Positions 15,791-24,213 of a stretch of DNA of 35,876 nucleotides are shown here, piece after piece (positions within the stretch are counted from its first letter, which is position 1; each line of letters opens with the position of its first letter). The notes under the pieces are model-generated. The model saw only the letters and a program-made list of their open reading frames with translations, was not told the DNA's origin and searched no databases. Source of the stretch: Elusimicrobiota bacterium (GTDB taxonomy: Bacteria > Elusimicrobiota > Elusimicrobia > UBA1565); NCBI GenBank assembly GCA_016218495.1, contig JACRDU010000043.1, positions 1 to 35,876 of the forward strand, read 5' to 3'. The translations under genes and the position numbers were made by a program.

Positions 15791-18700
15791 CTACTTGCTC
15801 GACGCCTGGGAGCCGACTCGGGCCTGGGAGGCCTCGATGAGGCGCTGGTATTCCTCGACCATGGTCGGGTCGCGGTTGACCGAGAGCGCCAGCTTGTAGT
15901 CGGAGACGGCGTTCTCGAACTGGCCCATGTTCACGAACGTGGACGCCCGGTTGCGGTAGTAGCGGTCGTGGTCGGGCATCAGCTCGATGGCCCGGCTGAA
16001 GCTCTCCAGGGCCTTCTCGTAGGCCTTGCGCGCGAAATAGGTCAGGCCCAGGCCGTTGTGGGCCGAGGCGTGGTTGGGCGAGAACTTGATGGCGTAGTCG
16101 TAGTTCTCCTGCGCGCGCTCGACCTCGCGCAGGAAGTAGCGCAGGTTCCCGGCCTTGACATAGGACTCGGCATAGGGGCTGTCCGCCTGCGCCTTCAGGG
16201 CGTCGATGGCGGTCTTGAGGCCGTCGCCGTACTTGCGCCGCGCGGTCAGGAGGGTGACCAGGTTCAGGTGGGCCAGCGGGTCCTTGGGAGACAGGGAGAC
16301 GGCCCTGCGGAAGTCCTGCTCGGCGGCGTCGAGCGAATCCTGCGCCGCGAGGGCGGCTCCGCGGGCCAGGTAGCCGGCGGTCAGGCGCCCGTCGGATTCC
16401 AGCGCGCGGGTGTACTCCAGGATGGCCTGGTCGTAGAGCGCCGCGTTGTGCAGCGCGTTGCCGCGGACGAGGAAGGAGTAGGGGTCGTCTGCGTCCTTCT
16501 CGATCAGGCCGGAGAGGGCGTCGATGCGCGCGCGGAAGTCCCAAGCCGGGCCGGGGTCTTCCCCGAGCGTGATGTCCGCGGACTTGACCATCGGATCGAT
16601 GCCGACCGCCTCGCGGTAAGCCCGGTCGGATTCCTTGTACTGGCGCAGCGCCGCATGGGCGATGGAGCGCGCGAGCAGGGCCTGGGGGCGGGGCGGCTCG
16701 AGGCGGCTCCCGTCGTCGAGGTCCCGGGCCGCGCGGGAGGCGTCGCCGCCCGCGAGGTAGGCCAGCCCGCGCTGGATGTAAGCCCAGCCGCGGTCCGGGT
16801 CGAGCTGCAGGGCCTTGGAACACGCGTCGACGGCCCGCGAGGTGCGGCCGCGCAGGCGCTCCACATGGCAGAGGTCGACGAGTTCGCCGACGGGGCGCGG
16901 GGCGAGGTCCACGGCCTTGTGCATGTCGTTGGAGGCCTCGGCGAGCTCGCCGCGGCCGGCGTGGGCCAGGCCCCGGAGGCGGAAGGCGCGCGAGTTCTTG
17001 CGGTCGAGCGCCACGGCGCGGTCGAGGGCCCGGATCGCCTCGGGATAGGCGCGCAGCTTGAGCTCGACGAAGCCGGCCAGAGTGTAGAGCTCGGAGGACT
17101 TCGGGTCCGCCTTCAGCGCCTCGTCGAGGTCTATCAGGGCCTGGCTGGTCATCCCCAGTGCGGCCCGGGCTTCGGCCCTGGCCGCGCGCGCCGGCGCCGC
17201 CGGCCCGCCCTGCTTGAGGGAGCGGTCCAGGGCGGCGATGGCCTTCCAGAACTCCCTTCGGCGCAGCCGCGCGACGCCCAGGTCGAGCAGAGACTCCGGG
17301 TCGCCGGGGTCGACCTCCACCGCCTTGGTGAAATCCTTCAAGGCCTCGTCCCACGCGCCGGCGGCCGCGGCCAGCCGTCCCCGGCGGGCATAGGCCGCGC
17401 CGAGCTGGGTGTCGGCCTTGATGGCCGCCGTGAAGTCCGCGGCGGCCTCTTCGGCCTTGCCGGCCTCGGCGAGGAGGGTGCCCCGGCCGAGCAGGGCGCG
17501 GGCGTGGTCGGGCTTGAGCGTCAGGGCTTTGTCGAAGTCTGCGACGGCCCGCCGAGGGTCGCCCAGCTTGGCCGAGAGTTCGGCGCGGGCCAGCCAGACG
17601 CCCGGGTCGTCGGGCGCGGCCGAGACGGCCGCGTTGTGGTCGGCCAAGGCCTTGCGGGACTCGTTCATCCGGACGAAGACGGCCGCGCGGCGCGTCAGGA
17701 CCATGGCCGCCAGCGCCTTGGACCCCATGCGGGGGTCGGCGAGGGCGGCGGCGAGGCCCTTCGAGTACATGGCCAGCGCGTCGTCGAGCTGCTCGTTCTC
17801 GGCCAGCCGGTCGCCCATCGCCGCGGCGGCCTCGGCGTCCGGGACGTCCAGCGCCAGCGCGGCCTTGAAGTCGGCGACGCAGCCTTCCTTGTTGCCGAGC
17901 CGGCACCAGGATTCCCCGCGGTTGTAGAGCGGGGCGAAGTCCTTGGGGGCCAGGCGGATGGCCTCGACGAAGTCCTTCTCGGCGAGGGTCTTGTTCCCCT
18001 TCTTGAGGTACATGAGCGCGCGGCCGACCCGGGGCCGCGAGTTCTCCGGCGAGAGCTGGATGGCCCGCGACCAGGCGGGGAAGGCGCGCTCGTCGCCCTG
18101 CGAGGCCAGGACGGAGGCGAGGACCTCGTAGGCCATCGAGAAGTCCCTGTTGCCGTTGAGGACGCGGGTCAGCTCCCGGACGGCCTGCGGGACCTTGTCG
18201 GCGTCCGCGTAGGCCCTGGCCAGGTGGATGCGGGCGGTGAGGTGGTCGGGGCGCTCCTTGACGGCGCGCTGGAAGTCGTCGATGGCCCCGTCGAGGTCTC
18301 CGAGCGAGCGCCGGGCCCTGCCGCGTCCCAGGTATGCTTCCGGGTCGTCGGAGTCCTTGTCGAGGGCTGCGTCGTAGTCCTTCACCGCCTCGGCCGGCCG
18401 TCCGGCGAGGGTCTTGGCGTCGGCGCGGGCGCGCCGGAAGGCCGGCTCGGAGCGTGAGCCGCGCAGCGGCTTGACGATGTCGCGGAGCATCCCCTCGGTG
18501 TCCCCGGCGGCTCCGCGCACCTGCGCGCGCAGCGCCCAAGCCGGCATGAACCCGTCGTCGGCGTCGATCGCGTCGTTGAGCACCGCGCCGGCCGCGGCGA
18601 AATCCCCGAGGCGGTACGCGGTCAGCGCGGCGTCGTACGACTCGGCCGCGGCCTCGCGCCCTTTGAGGCGCTTCTTGGACTTCTCCTTCTTCGGCTCGGG

Positions 18701-18853
18701 ACGGGCTTCCTCCTCTTCGGCGGGAGGCTCGTAATGGCGCTCCTTGCGCGTGCGCGACAGGCGCGCGGCGGAAGCCGCCGCCTCGAGAGCGAGGCCGGCG
18801 GCGAGCGCCGCAGCGAGGGTCCGCAATGCCCGTGCCTTCATCCTTGCCGCCAT
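15791..18853 (-). CDS. Exported giant TPR-repeat protein
   Basis: A 1,020-residue protein: signal peptide (about 1-30), a charged Glu/Lys/Pro linker (about 35-65), then back-to-back tetratricopeptide repeats to the C-terminus, roughly two dozen units. Clear examples end in the ALxLDPxx consensus, such as FTKAVEVDPGDPESLLDLG and KALQLDPDRGWAYIQRGLAY. It has no catalytic motif and is probably a periplasmic protein-interaction scaffold. The start is open: an in-frame ATG at 18841 gives an equally good signal peptide and overlaps the stop of a 9-codon upstream frame (18867-18838) as ATGA. Neither start has a ribosome binding site. It is separated from metF by 35 nt. Confidence 0.9.
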   Translation of the reverse strand: MAARMKARALRTLAAALAAGLALEAAASAARLSRTRKERHYEPPAEEEEARPEPKKEKSKKRLKGREAAAESYDAALTAYRLGDFAAAGAVLNDAIDADDGFMPAWALRAQVRGAAGDTEGMLRDIVKPLRGSRSEPAFRRARADAKTLAGRPAEAVKDYDAALDKDSDDPEAYLGRGRARRSLGDLDGAIDDFQRAVKERPDHLTARIHLARAYADADKVPQAVRELTRVLNGNRDFSMAYEVLASVLASQGDERAFPAWSRAIQLSPENSRPRVGRALMYLKKGNKTLAEKDFVEAIRLAPKDFAPLYNRGESWCRLGNKEGCVADFKAALALDVPDAEAAAAMGDRLAENEQLDDALAMYSKGLAAALADPRMGSKALAAMVLTRRAAVFVRMNESRKALADHNAAVSAAPDDPGVWLARAELSAKLGDPRRAVADFDKALTLKPDHARALLGRGTLLAEAGKAEEAAADFTAAIKADTQLGAAYARRGRLAAAAGAWDEALKDFTKAVEVDPGDPESLLDLGVARLRRREFWKAIAALDRSLKQGGPAAPARAARAEARAALGMTSQALIDLDEALKADPKSSELYTLAGFVELKLRAYPEAIRALDRAVALDRKNSRAFRLRGLAHAGRGELAEASNDMHKAVDLAPRPVGELVDLCHVERLRGRTSRAVDACSKALQLDPDRGWAYIQRGLAYLAGGDASRAARDLDDGSRLEPPRPQALLARSIAHAALRQYKESDRAYREAVGIDPMVKSADITLGEDPGPAWDFRARIDALSGLIEKDADDPYSFLVRGNALHNAALYDQAILEYTRALESDGRLTAGYLARGAALAAQDSLDAAEQDFRRAVSLSPKDPLAHLNLVTLLTARRKYGDGLKTAIDALKAQADSPYAESYVKAGNLRYFLREVERAQENYDYAIKFSPNHASAHNGLGLTYFARKAYEKALESFSRAIELMPDHDRYYRNRASTFVNMGQFENAVSDYKLALSVNRDPTMVEEYQRLIEASQARVGSQASSK

Positions 18854-18867
18854 GGTAGCTGACCCAT
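18838..18867 (-). CDS. Possible leaderless 9-residue leader peptide
   Basis: The frame encodes MGQLPWRQG and stops with TGA overlapping the ATG at 18841 of the giant TPR gene. A TATAAAAT stretch (18882-18875) ends 7 nt before its ATG, the spacing expected if transcription starts at the start codon. It could couple translation of the TPR gene. It is short and may be chance. Confidence 0.3.
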   Translation of the reverse strand: MGQLPWRQG

Positions 18868-18874
18868 GTTAAGG

Positions 18875-18882
18875 ATTTTATA
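18875..18882 (-). promoter_or_regulatory. Candidate -10 box of the giant TPR gene
   Basis: The minus strand reads TATAAAAT, a rare A/T run in this DNA, just upstream of the TPR gene and directly after the end of the aldo/keto reductase gene. The -35 is not clear; a TTGACC lies too close (3 nt upstream) to pair with it. Confidence 0.4.
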
Positions 18883-18887
18883 CCCGG

Positions 18888-19889
18888 TCAACGGTAGAAG
18901 TTCCTGTTCCAGGCATGGGCGGCGAGCTCGGCCAGCAGGTCGCCGGGCAGCAGGCGGCCGTCGGCCGCCCGTGCGTTCGCGGCGGCGTGCTCGGCGGTGC
19001 GCATCCCCGGGATGACGGTGGCGACGTCCCGGAAGCTCAGGCAGAAGCGCAGGGCCGCTTCCGCCAGCCCGGCCGCGTGCGCCGGGACGAGCAGGCTCTT
19101 GAGGGCGGAGGCCCGCCGGCAGGTCTCGGCCAGGCGGTCCCCTCCGAAATAATAGCCGCGGAAGTCCTCGGCGGTGAACCTGGTGTCGGGGGTGAGCTGT
19201 CCGGTCAGCCCCCCCTCGTCGAACGGGCAGCGCACGATGACGCCGACCCCCTTCGCGCGGCAGGCGGGCAGGAGGCGGGCCAGCGGCCTCTGGTCGAAGA
19301 GGTTGAAGATGACCTGGACGGCGTCGACCACCCCCGCCTCCACGGCTCCCAGCGCCGAGTCCGGGTCGTCCGAGTTCACCGAGAGCCCGACGAAGCGGAC
19401 CTTCCCTTCGCGGCGGAGCTCGGAGAAGACGGCCAGCGTCTCGGGCCACAGCGGGTCGCTGAGCCAGCGGTCGTTCCAGACATGGAACATCAGCAGGTCG
19501 ATGGCGTCGCGCCGGAGGTTGCGCAGGGAGCGCTCGGCGTTGGAGCGAACCCAGTCGGCGGGGAAGGTATGGGCCAACCGGGTGTGCTGGTGGGCCGGCC
19601 ATTCCATGTTCTTGGGGGGCACCTTCGTCCCGACGACGGCCTTCGCGCCGGACTCGCGCAGCGCCGCGGCGATGAGCCGCTCGCTGTGCCCGTGGCCGTA
19701 CACGGCGGCCGTATCGAAGTAATCGACGCCGTGCTCGATGGCCGCGCGCAGGGCGCGCAGGGATTCCTCGTCTTCGGTCCGGCCCCACATCGACTTCCCG
19801 ATGCCCCAGCCCCCGAAGCCGATTTCGGAGACTTTGATCCCGGAGCGGCCCAGAGTGCGGCTCGGCATCGAGGAGACGGGAGGGGTCAT
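18888..19889 (-). CDS. Aldo/keto reductase
   Basis: A 333-residue NADPH-dependent oxidoreductase of the AKR superfamily (TIM barrel). The catalytic tetrad is complete: Asp59 and Tyr64 (YFDTAAVYGHGHSE), Lys89 (VVGTKVPP) and His136 (LLMFHVWND). GKVRFVGLSVNSDD and the late ATVIPGMRTAEHAAAN match the family's cofactor-binding end. It resembles the YajO/Tas-like bacterial subgroup, and the substrate cannot be named. Its ATG overlaps the stop of the ClpS-like gene (ATGA), so both are made from one mRNA. Confidence 0.93.
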   Translation of the reverse strand: MTPPVSSMPSRTLGRSGIKVSEIGFGGWGIGKSMWGRTEDEESLRALRAAIEHGVDYFDTAAVYGHGHSERLIAAALRESGAKAVVGTKVPPKNMEWPAHQHTRLAHTFPADWVRSNAERSLRNLRRDAIDLLMFHVWNDRWLSDPLWPETLAVFSELRREGKVRFVGLSVNSDDPDSALGAVEAGVVDAVQVIFNLFDQRPLARLLPACRAKGVGVIVRCPFDEGGLTGQLTPDTRFTAEDFRGYYFGGDRLAETCRRASALKSLLVPAHAAGLAEAALRFCLSFRDVATVIPGMRTAEHAAANARAADGRLLPGDLLAELAAHAWNRNFYR

Positions 19890-20164
19890 TGGCTCACCTT
19901 AACGGCCAGCTTGATGTCTTCCAGCACGCCGGCCACGGCCTCGCAGCGTTCCTGCGGGCCCTTGTAGACGACGGCGGAGCCCTTGCTGTGGACTTCCCAG
20001 GACCAGGCCCGGGCCTGGGCCAGCGAGCAGCGCACGGCCTTGATCAGCTGGCGTTCGACCTCGTCGAAGCTGTGGCATTCGCAGTTGAAGAGCACGACCC
20101 TCCAGCCGCCGTCCAGGCCCGTGGACCCGGCCGTCGTTTCGGTCTCCTGAGCTGTCGAAGACAT
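19886..20164 (-). CDS. ClpS-like protease adaptor with a divergent ligand pocket
   Basis: A 92-residue protein with a polar tail of about 20 residues and a ClpS-like core (WRVVLFNCECHSFDEVERQL..., then WEVHSKGSAVVYKGP). ClpS delivers N-degron substrates to ClpAP or ClpCP. In E. coli the pocket uses Asn34, Asp35 and His66. Here Asn27 and His59 are kept but the Asp-Asp pair reads Cys28-Glu29, and the loop holds two Cys (CEC). It may recognise a different N-terminus or no N-degron at all. It heads a two-gene unit with the aldo/keto reductase. A TATAAT box ends 7 nt before the ATG, so a leaderless mRNA is likely. Confidence 0.82.
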   Translation of the reverse strand: MSSTAQETETTAGSTGLDGGWRVVLFNCECHSFDEVERQLIKAVRCSLAQARAWSWEVHSKGSAVVYKGPQERCEAVAGVLEDIKLAVKVSQ

Positions 20165-20171
20165 CCCCGCG

Positions 20172-20177
20172 ATTATA
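20172..20177 (-). promoter_or_regulatory. Consensus -10 box of the clpS-like operon
   Basis: The minus strand reads TATAAT (6/6). A CCCGAC 17 nt upstream is only a partial -35. The box ends 7 nt before the ATG at 20164, which would put the first transcribed base at or next to the start codon. Confidence 0.6.
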
Positions 20178-20201
20178 TACAGATTTTACGGCGCGTCGGG
20201 T

Positions 20202-20218
20202 GGTAAGGGAAAGGTAAG
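20202..20218 (+). repeat. Direct repeat GGTAAG, 11-bp period
   Basis: GGTAAG occurs at 20202-20207 and 20213-20218, one helical turn apart, between the divergent clpS-like and kinase promoters and just upstream of the kinase -35. It could be an activator or repressor site for either unit. This is inference from spacing only. Confidence 0.3.
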
Positions 20219-20224
20219 CGAGGC

Positions 20225-20253
20225 TTGACATATCAAGGAGGAGGGACAATACT
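20225..20253 (+). promoter_or_regulatory. Sigma70-like promoter of the kinase cluster
   Basis: A perfect -35 TTGACA (20225-20230), a 17-bp spacer and AATACT (20248-20253, 4/6 to TATAAT). The start of transcription would be near 20260, giving a leader of about 40 nt before the first kinase-like gene. A GGAGG ribosome site (20293-20297) lies 4 nt before its ATG. Confidence 0.65.
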
Positions 20254-20263
20254 GGATATGCGG

Positions 20264-20284
20264 CGCCGGAACCCCCTTCCGGCG
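20264..20284 (+). promoter_or_regulatory. Perfect 5'-leader hairpin of the kinase operon
   Basis: CGCCGGAA (20264-20271) pairs perfectly with TTCCGGCG (20277-20284) across a CCCCC loop. It sits at the start of the predicted leader and ends 8 nt before the GGAGG site. It could protect the mRNA end or modulate translation. Confidence 0.45.
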
Positions 20285-20301
20285 TCCATTGCGGAGGCGC
20301 T

Positions 20302-22599
20302 ATGGCGCGGCTGATGAAAACCCTGACCGGAACGGCCCTTCTCGGGGCGGCTTTGACCCTGGCGCCCATCGGCGCCCAGGCCGGCCTTCTCGGGAGGATT
20401 TTCGGGGGCGGCGGCTCCTCCGGCGGAAAATCCGATTCAGGCGGCAAGGGTTCGGGCGGCGGCGGGGGTGAAAGCAAGGGCGGCGGCCACGGCGGCGGCA
20501 TCGGTTCCGGGGCCATCCTCGGCGCCATCATCGGAGGCATCGCCTCGATGAAGAACGGCGGGTCCTTCTCCGAAGGCGCCAAGGCCGGAGCGAAGGCGGC
20601 CGGCGATTCCGGCTGGGAGGACGACAGGAAGGACGCCGCCCGGGCCGGGGCCGCGGCGGCGCAGGGCGGCGGCCCCTCGCAGGGCGGCGGAAAACCGGAC
20701 TACGGCCAATCCCAGGGGAAACCCTATGACGGCGGTCCCTCCTATGTGCAGGGCCATGAAGGCCAGGTCGGCCTAGCCGTCAATCCGAACGGCCTGACCC
20801 CGGCCCAGGCCGCGGCGCTGTTGGCCGGCGGGGGCGGGCCCGGCGCGAGTGAGCCTGGCGCGCCGGGGACCGGGATAAAGGAGCCCCCGCCCCTCAGGAT
20901 GGAGAACCCGCTCGACGACAACAATTTCCTGAAGGGCGACGGCGGCCCCGGCGCCGTGAAGCGCCCGGAAGGCCCGGCCTTCATCATCGGTTCGGGCACT
21001 CCCGCCCCCCCCTCTTGGCTGGCCCGTCTCGACCCGCCCAAGCAGTACGAAATCCGCGTCCCCGAGCTGCCTCCGGGCCGCGAGTACAAGGGCGGCCAGA
21101 CCACCGCCGACGCGATGGCCGCGCACCAGAAGCTGGGGCTCGACGCGGTCGCCTCGGTCCAAGGGCTCAACATCAACGCCGGGGAGATGCGTTTCCCGGA
21201 TTCCAAGGGCCACCCCGAAGGCGCGCGGCGCCTGGCTTCGGGCCGCTACGCCGACATGCGCGACGGCGCGCAGGCGCTGCGGGCGACCTTGAGCTCGGGC
21301 GAATCCCGCTACGGCCTCAAGGACTACAAGGGCGCCCTGGCCGAGGCGGAGTCGGCCATCGAGCTGGCGCCGGGCGACCCCAACGGCTACCTGCTCTACG
21401 CCAAGACGCTCAACAAGCTGGGGATGCACGCCAAGGCCGAGGAGGCGGCGCGCCAGGCCGAGGCGCTGGCCTCGGGCGACGAGATGAAGTCCCGCGCGCT
21501 GCTCGAGAAGGCGCAGGCCCAGCTCTTCATGGGCAGGACCAACGACGCCATGGCCAGCACGGCGCAGGCCATCTCCCTGGCCCAGAGGGCCGGCAACGGG
21601 GTCCTGGAGGCCAACGGCCTCTATCTGCAGGCGGCCGCCTGTCAACTCAAAGGGGACCGCGGCTGCATGATCGCCGCGCTGGAACGGGCCGCGCTGCTCG
21701 ATTCCAAGTACTACGAGGCGCTGAACGCGGCCCGGGCGGGCAAGGACATCTTCGACCCCAAGGACACCGAGAGCCTGGGCCTGCTCGACCAGGTCGGCAC
21801 CGACGGCATCCCCATCGCCGGAGGGATGGCCACGGTCTGGGCCGTCATGGTGTCCCTCGTCGCCGCGCTGGCCGGCGCCGCCGGCTGGGCCTGGAGGCGT
21901 TCGCGCCGCGCCCCCCCCAAGCCGACCATCGCCGAGGCGCTGGGCGTGGCCGACAACGGCCTGCTGGCCGGGAAGTACGCGCTCGGCCTGGCGGTGCCCA
22001 GCGGCGGGCGCGGGGAGATGTGGGAGGCCAAGGACCAGTCCCTCGGGCGCTCGGCCCAGGTGCTGAAGCTCGCCTCTGGGTCGGCGGCCGACGACGCGCG
22101 CCGCCTGGCCTCCGTCCACCATCCCGGAGTCGTGGACGTCTTCGAGGTCATCGAGGGGCCGCGCGGCACCTTCCTGGTCCACGAGTTCCTCAAGGGCCGC
22201 TCGCTGCGCCAGGTCCTGGCGGCCAAGGGCCCCATGCGCATCGACGAGGCGTGCCGGATGCTCCGGCCCGTCTGCGAGGCGCTCGAATACGCGCGCGCGC
22301 AGGGCGTGGTCTGCGGCGGGCTCGAGCTCATCCATGTGATGCTCACCGACGACGGCTATGTGAAGCTCGTCGACCTGCCGGTTGCGCGCGCGGAGCAGCT
22401 GGGCCGCAGCGACGTCCAGGCCGTGGCCGAATGCCTGGGCGAGCTGCTGACCGGGGAGCCGCCTCGGCCCGGCAAGGCGCCGGCGGTCGGGGCCGGCGCG
22501 GCGGCCCTCATCGCCGACGCGTCCTCCGGGGCGATTCCGGGGCCGGCCGCCCTGGCGCAGCGCCTCACCCAGCTGGCCGACGCCGTCGCCGTGGGTTAG
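20302..22599 (+). CDS. Receptor-like Ser/Thr pseudokinase with periplasmic TPRs
   Basis: A 765-residue type I membrane protein. Its order is: signal peptide (1-27), a Gly/Ser-rich tract (about 34-75) with a hydrophobic GSGAILGAIIGGIASM stretch, a Pro/Gly-rich linker, TPR repeats (about 333-475), one transmembrane helix (509-531) followed by RRSRR, and a cytoplasmic protein-kinase fold from about residue 554 (LLAGKY). The nucleotide-binding Lys may remain (Lys589). The HRD motif is replaced by Cys-Gly-Gly (671-673), the catalytic-loop Lys by Glu, the Asn by His, and DFG by DLP (691-693). It should be catalytically dead. It probably regulates the two intact kinases encoded directly downstream, with which it shares LLAGKY and the KDQSLGR/VDQSLGR motif. 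Start ATG 20302 has a good GGAGG site. Confidence 0.88.
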   Translation: MARLMKTLTGTALLGAALTLAPIGAQAGLLGRIFGGGGSSGGKSDSGGKGSGGGGGESKGGGHGGGIGSGAILGAIIGGIASMKNGGSFSEGAKAGAKAAGDSGWEDDRKDAARAGAAAAQGGGPSQGGGKPDYGQSQGKPYDGGPSYVQGHEGQVGLAVNPNGLTPAQAAALLAGGGGPGASEPGAPGTGIKEPPPLRMENPLDDNNFLKGDGGPGAVKRPEGPAFIIGSGTPAPPSWLARLDPPKQYEIRVPELPPGREYKGGQTTADAMAAHQKLGLDAVASVQGLNINAGEMRFPDSKGHPEGARRLASGRYADMRDGAQALRATLSSGESRYGLKDYKGALAEAESAIELAPGDPNGYLLYAKTLNKLGMHAKAEEAARQAEALASGDEMKSRALLEKAQAQLFMGRTNDAMASTAQAISLAQRAGNGVLEANGLYLQAAACQLKGDRGCMIAALERAALLDSKYYEALNAARAGKDIFDPKDTESLGLLDQVGTDGIPIAGGMATVWAVMVSLVAALAGAAGWAWRRSRRAPPKPTIAEALGVADNGLLAGKYALGLAVPSGGRGEMWEAKDQSLGRSAQVLKLASGSAADDARRLASVHHPGVVDVFEVIEGPRGTFLVHEFLKGRSLRQVLAAKGPMRIDEACRMLRPVCEALEYARAQGVVCGGLELIHVMLTDDGYVKLVDLPVARAEQLGRSDVQAVAECLGELLTGEPPRPGKAPAVGAGAAALIADASSGAIPGPAALAQRLTQLADAVAVG

Positions 22600-22605
22600 A
22601 GCGCG

Positions 22606-24213
22606 GTGCGGGTCGCCCCTCCCCTGCTCCTGCTGCTCTGTTGCGGCCCCTGGGCGAACGCCCAGGGCGGCGCGCTGACCGAGGATCAGAAGCGGGCCCT
22701 GCTCTCCATCGACTCCGCCGTCGACGCCATGCGCAGGCAGGACTATGCGGGCGCGCTCCAGGCGGCCGACGCGTCTTTGGCGGCCTTCCCGGAGAACGCC
22801 CGCGCGTACAACCTGAAGGCCCACGCGCTCAACCGGATGGGCCGCTACGACGAATCCGCGACGGCGGCCGAGGCCTCCCTCGAACAGAACGCGCAGAACC
22901 CCGAGGCTCTGCGCCAGCTCGCCTTCGCCCGGTTCTGTCTCGGGGATTACCCGACGGCGGAGCTGATGGCGGGCCGGGCGGTGCAGAGCGACCCGCGCAA
23001 CGCCGAGTCCTGGGGGCTGCGCGGCATCTCCCGCCAGGCCCGGGGAGACTCGGGCGGCGCGGCGGAGGATTTCGACAGGACCGGCCAGATAAACCCCGGA
23101 GCCGCGGACCGCTACCGGACGCTCGCCAAGTCGGGGCGTTCGGGCCTGTGCATGTCCGCGGGCGCGGGGCCGGGCTTCCTCGACGCCTGGCGCGAGCGGC
23201 TGGGGGGCGCGGGCCTCGCCGCCGCCGGGATGGCGCTGCTCCTCGTCGTGGGGTTCCTCGGCGCGGTCGGATACGGAGCGCTACAGAGGCCCGTCGAAGC
23301 GGCCCGTCCCCCCCCCAAGCCGGCGGCGGAGCCCGTGGAGCTCGACGGCCTGCTCGCCGGCAAGTACCGCCGGACGCGCATCATAGGCCGCGGCGGGATG
23401 GGCGAGGTCTGGGAGGCCGTGGACCAGTCCCTGGGCCGCTTGGTCGCCATCAAGAACATGTCGGCCGAGGTCGGGGCGATGGGGGAGGCCGGCAGGGACT
23501 TCTACCTCAAAGAGGCTCGGACGGTGGCCGGCCTGCACCACCCCGCCATCATCGGCATCTACGCCGTGCTCGACCTCCCGTCCGGGCTCTACCTCGTCTT
23601 CGAGTTGGCCAAAGGCAAGACGGTCCAGCACCTCCTCGCCGAGGCGCGCCGCATCCCCCTCGGCAACGCGGCGCGGCTCCTCAAGCCCGTCTGCGACGCC
23701 CTGGATTTCGCCCATGCGCGGGGGGTCGTGCACCGCGACCTCAAGCCGGCGAACATCATGGTCACCGAGCAAGGCTTCGTCAAGGTCATGGACTTCGGCA
23801 TCGCCCGCCGCATCGATGAGAAGGTCGACCCGGCGCTCGGGCAGGAGGCCGCCAAGCGCGACGCCCGCGGGCTCCTGCTCGACCATACCCAGACCATCGT
23901 CGGCACGCCGAGCTACATGGCGCCCGAGGCGGAGTCGGGAGTGGTCACCCCGGTGTCGGACCTCTATTCGTTGGGCGTGTGCCTCTACGAGATGGTCACG
24001 GGGCGCCTGCCTTTCCCTATGGAAGCCACGGCCGAGCTGAAGGCCCGCAAGGGCTACGCGAAGCCTTCGGCAGAGGTCCCGGGCCTCCCCCCGGCCTTCG
24101 ACGCCTTCATCGACGAGTGCCTGGACCCGGACCCCCAGACGCGCCTGTCCACGGCCAAAGAGTTCTCCCGGAGGCTCGACGCCTTCCTCGGCGGCGGGCA
24201 GGGGCCCGCGTGA
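22606..24213 (+). CDS. Receptor-like Ser/Thr protein kinase with periplasmic TPRs
   Basis: A 535-residue type I membrane kinase, GTG start 6 nt after the previous stop. Signal peptide (1-19, ending ANAQ), three or four TPR units (about 25-165), a transmembrane helix (about 203-224), then a complete Hanks-type kinase domain (246-530). The glycine loop is GRGGMGEVWEA (261-271), the ATP Lys is Lys283 (VAIK), the catalytic loop is HRDLKPAN (376-383), the metal Asp is in DFG (396-398), and GTPSYMAPE and SDLYSLGV follow. All key residues are intact. The sensor is N-terminal and exported, opposite to PknB, where the kinase comes first. It likely reads a periplasmic protein partner and phosphorylates cytoplasmic targets. 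Confidence 0.93.
   Translation: MRVAPPLLLLLCCGPWANAQGGALTEDQKRALLSIDSAVDAMRRQDYAGALQAADASLAAFPENARAYNLKAHALNRMGRYDESATAAEASLEQNAQNPEALRQLAFARFCLGDYPTAELMAGRAVQSDPRNAESWGLRGISRQARGDSGGAAEDFDRTGQINPGAADRYRTLAKSGRSGLCMSAGAGPGFLDAWRERLGGAGLAAAGMALLLVVGFLGAVGYGALQRPVEAARPPPKPAAEPVELDGLLAGKYRRTRIIGRGGMGEVWEAVDQSLGRLVAIKNMSAEVGAMGEAGRDFYLKEARTVAGLHHPAIIGIYAVLDLPSGLYLVFELAKGKTVQHLLAEARRIPLGNAARLLKPVCDALDFAHARGVVHRDLKPANIMVTEQGFVKVMDFGIARRIDEKVDPALGQEAAKRDARGLLLDHTQTIVGTPSYMAPEAESGVVTPVSDLYSLGVCLYEMVTGRLPFPMEATAELKARKGYAKPSAEVPGLPPAFDAFIDECLDPDPQTRLSTAKEFSRRLDAFLGGGQGPA

Noticed and set aside
15968-18457. An 829-codon plus-strand frame opposite the TPR gene
   Set aside because: It consists of Val/Gly/Gln/Arg runs mirroring the repeats, while the minus strand shows clear TPR consensus.
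20400-20520. Gly-rich coding repeats that could be taken for a repeat array
   Set aside because: They are in frame and encode a Gly/Ser-rich linker, with no regular spacer pattern, so this is not a CRISPR array.
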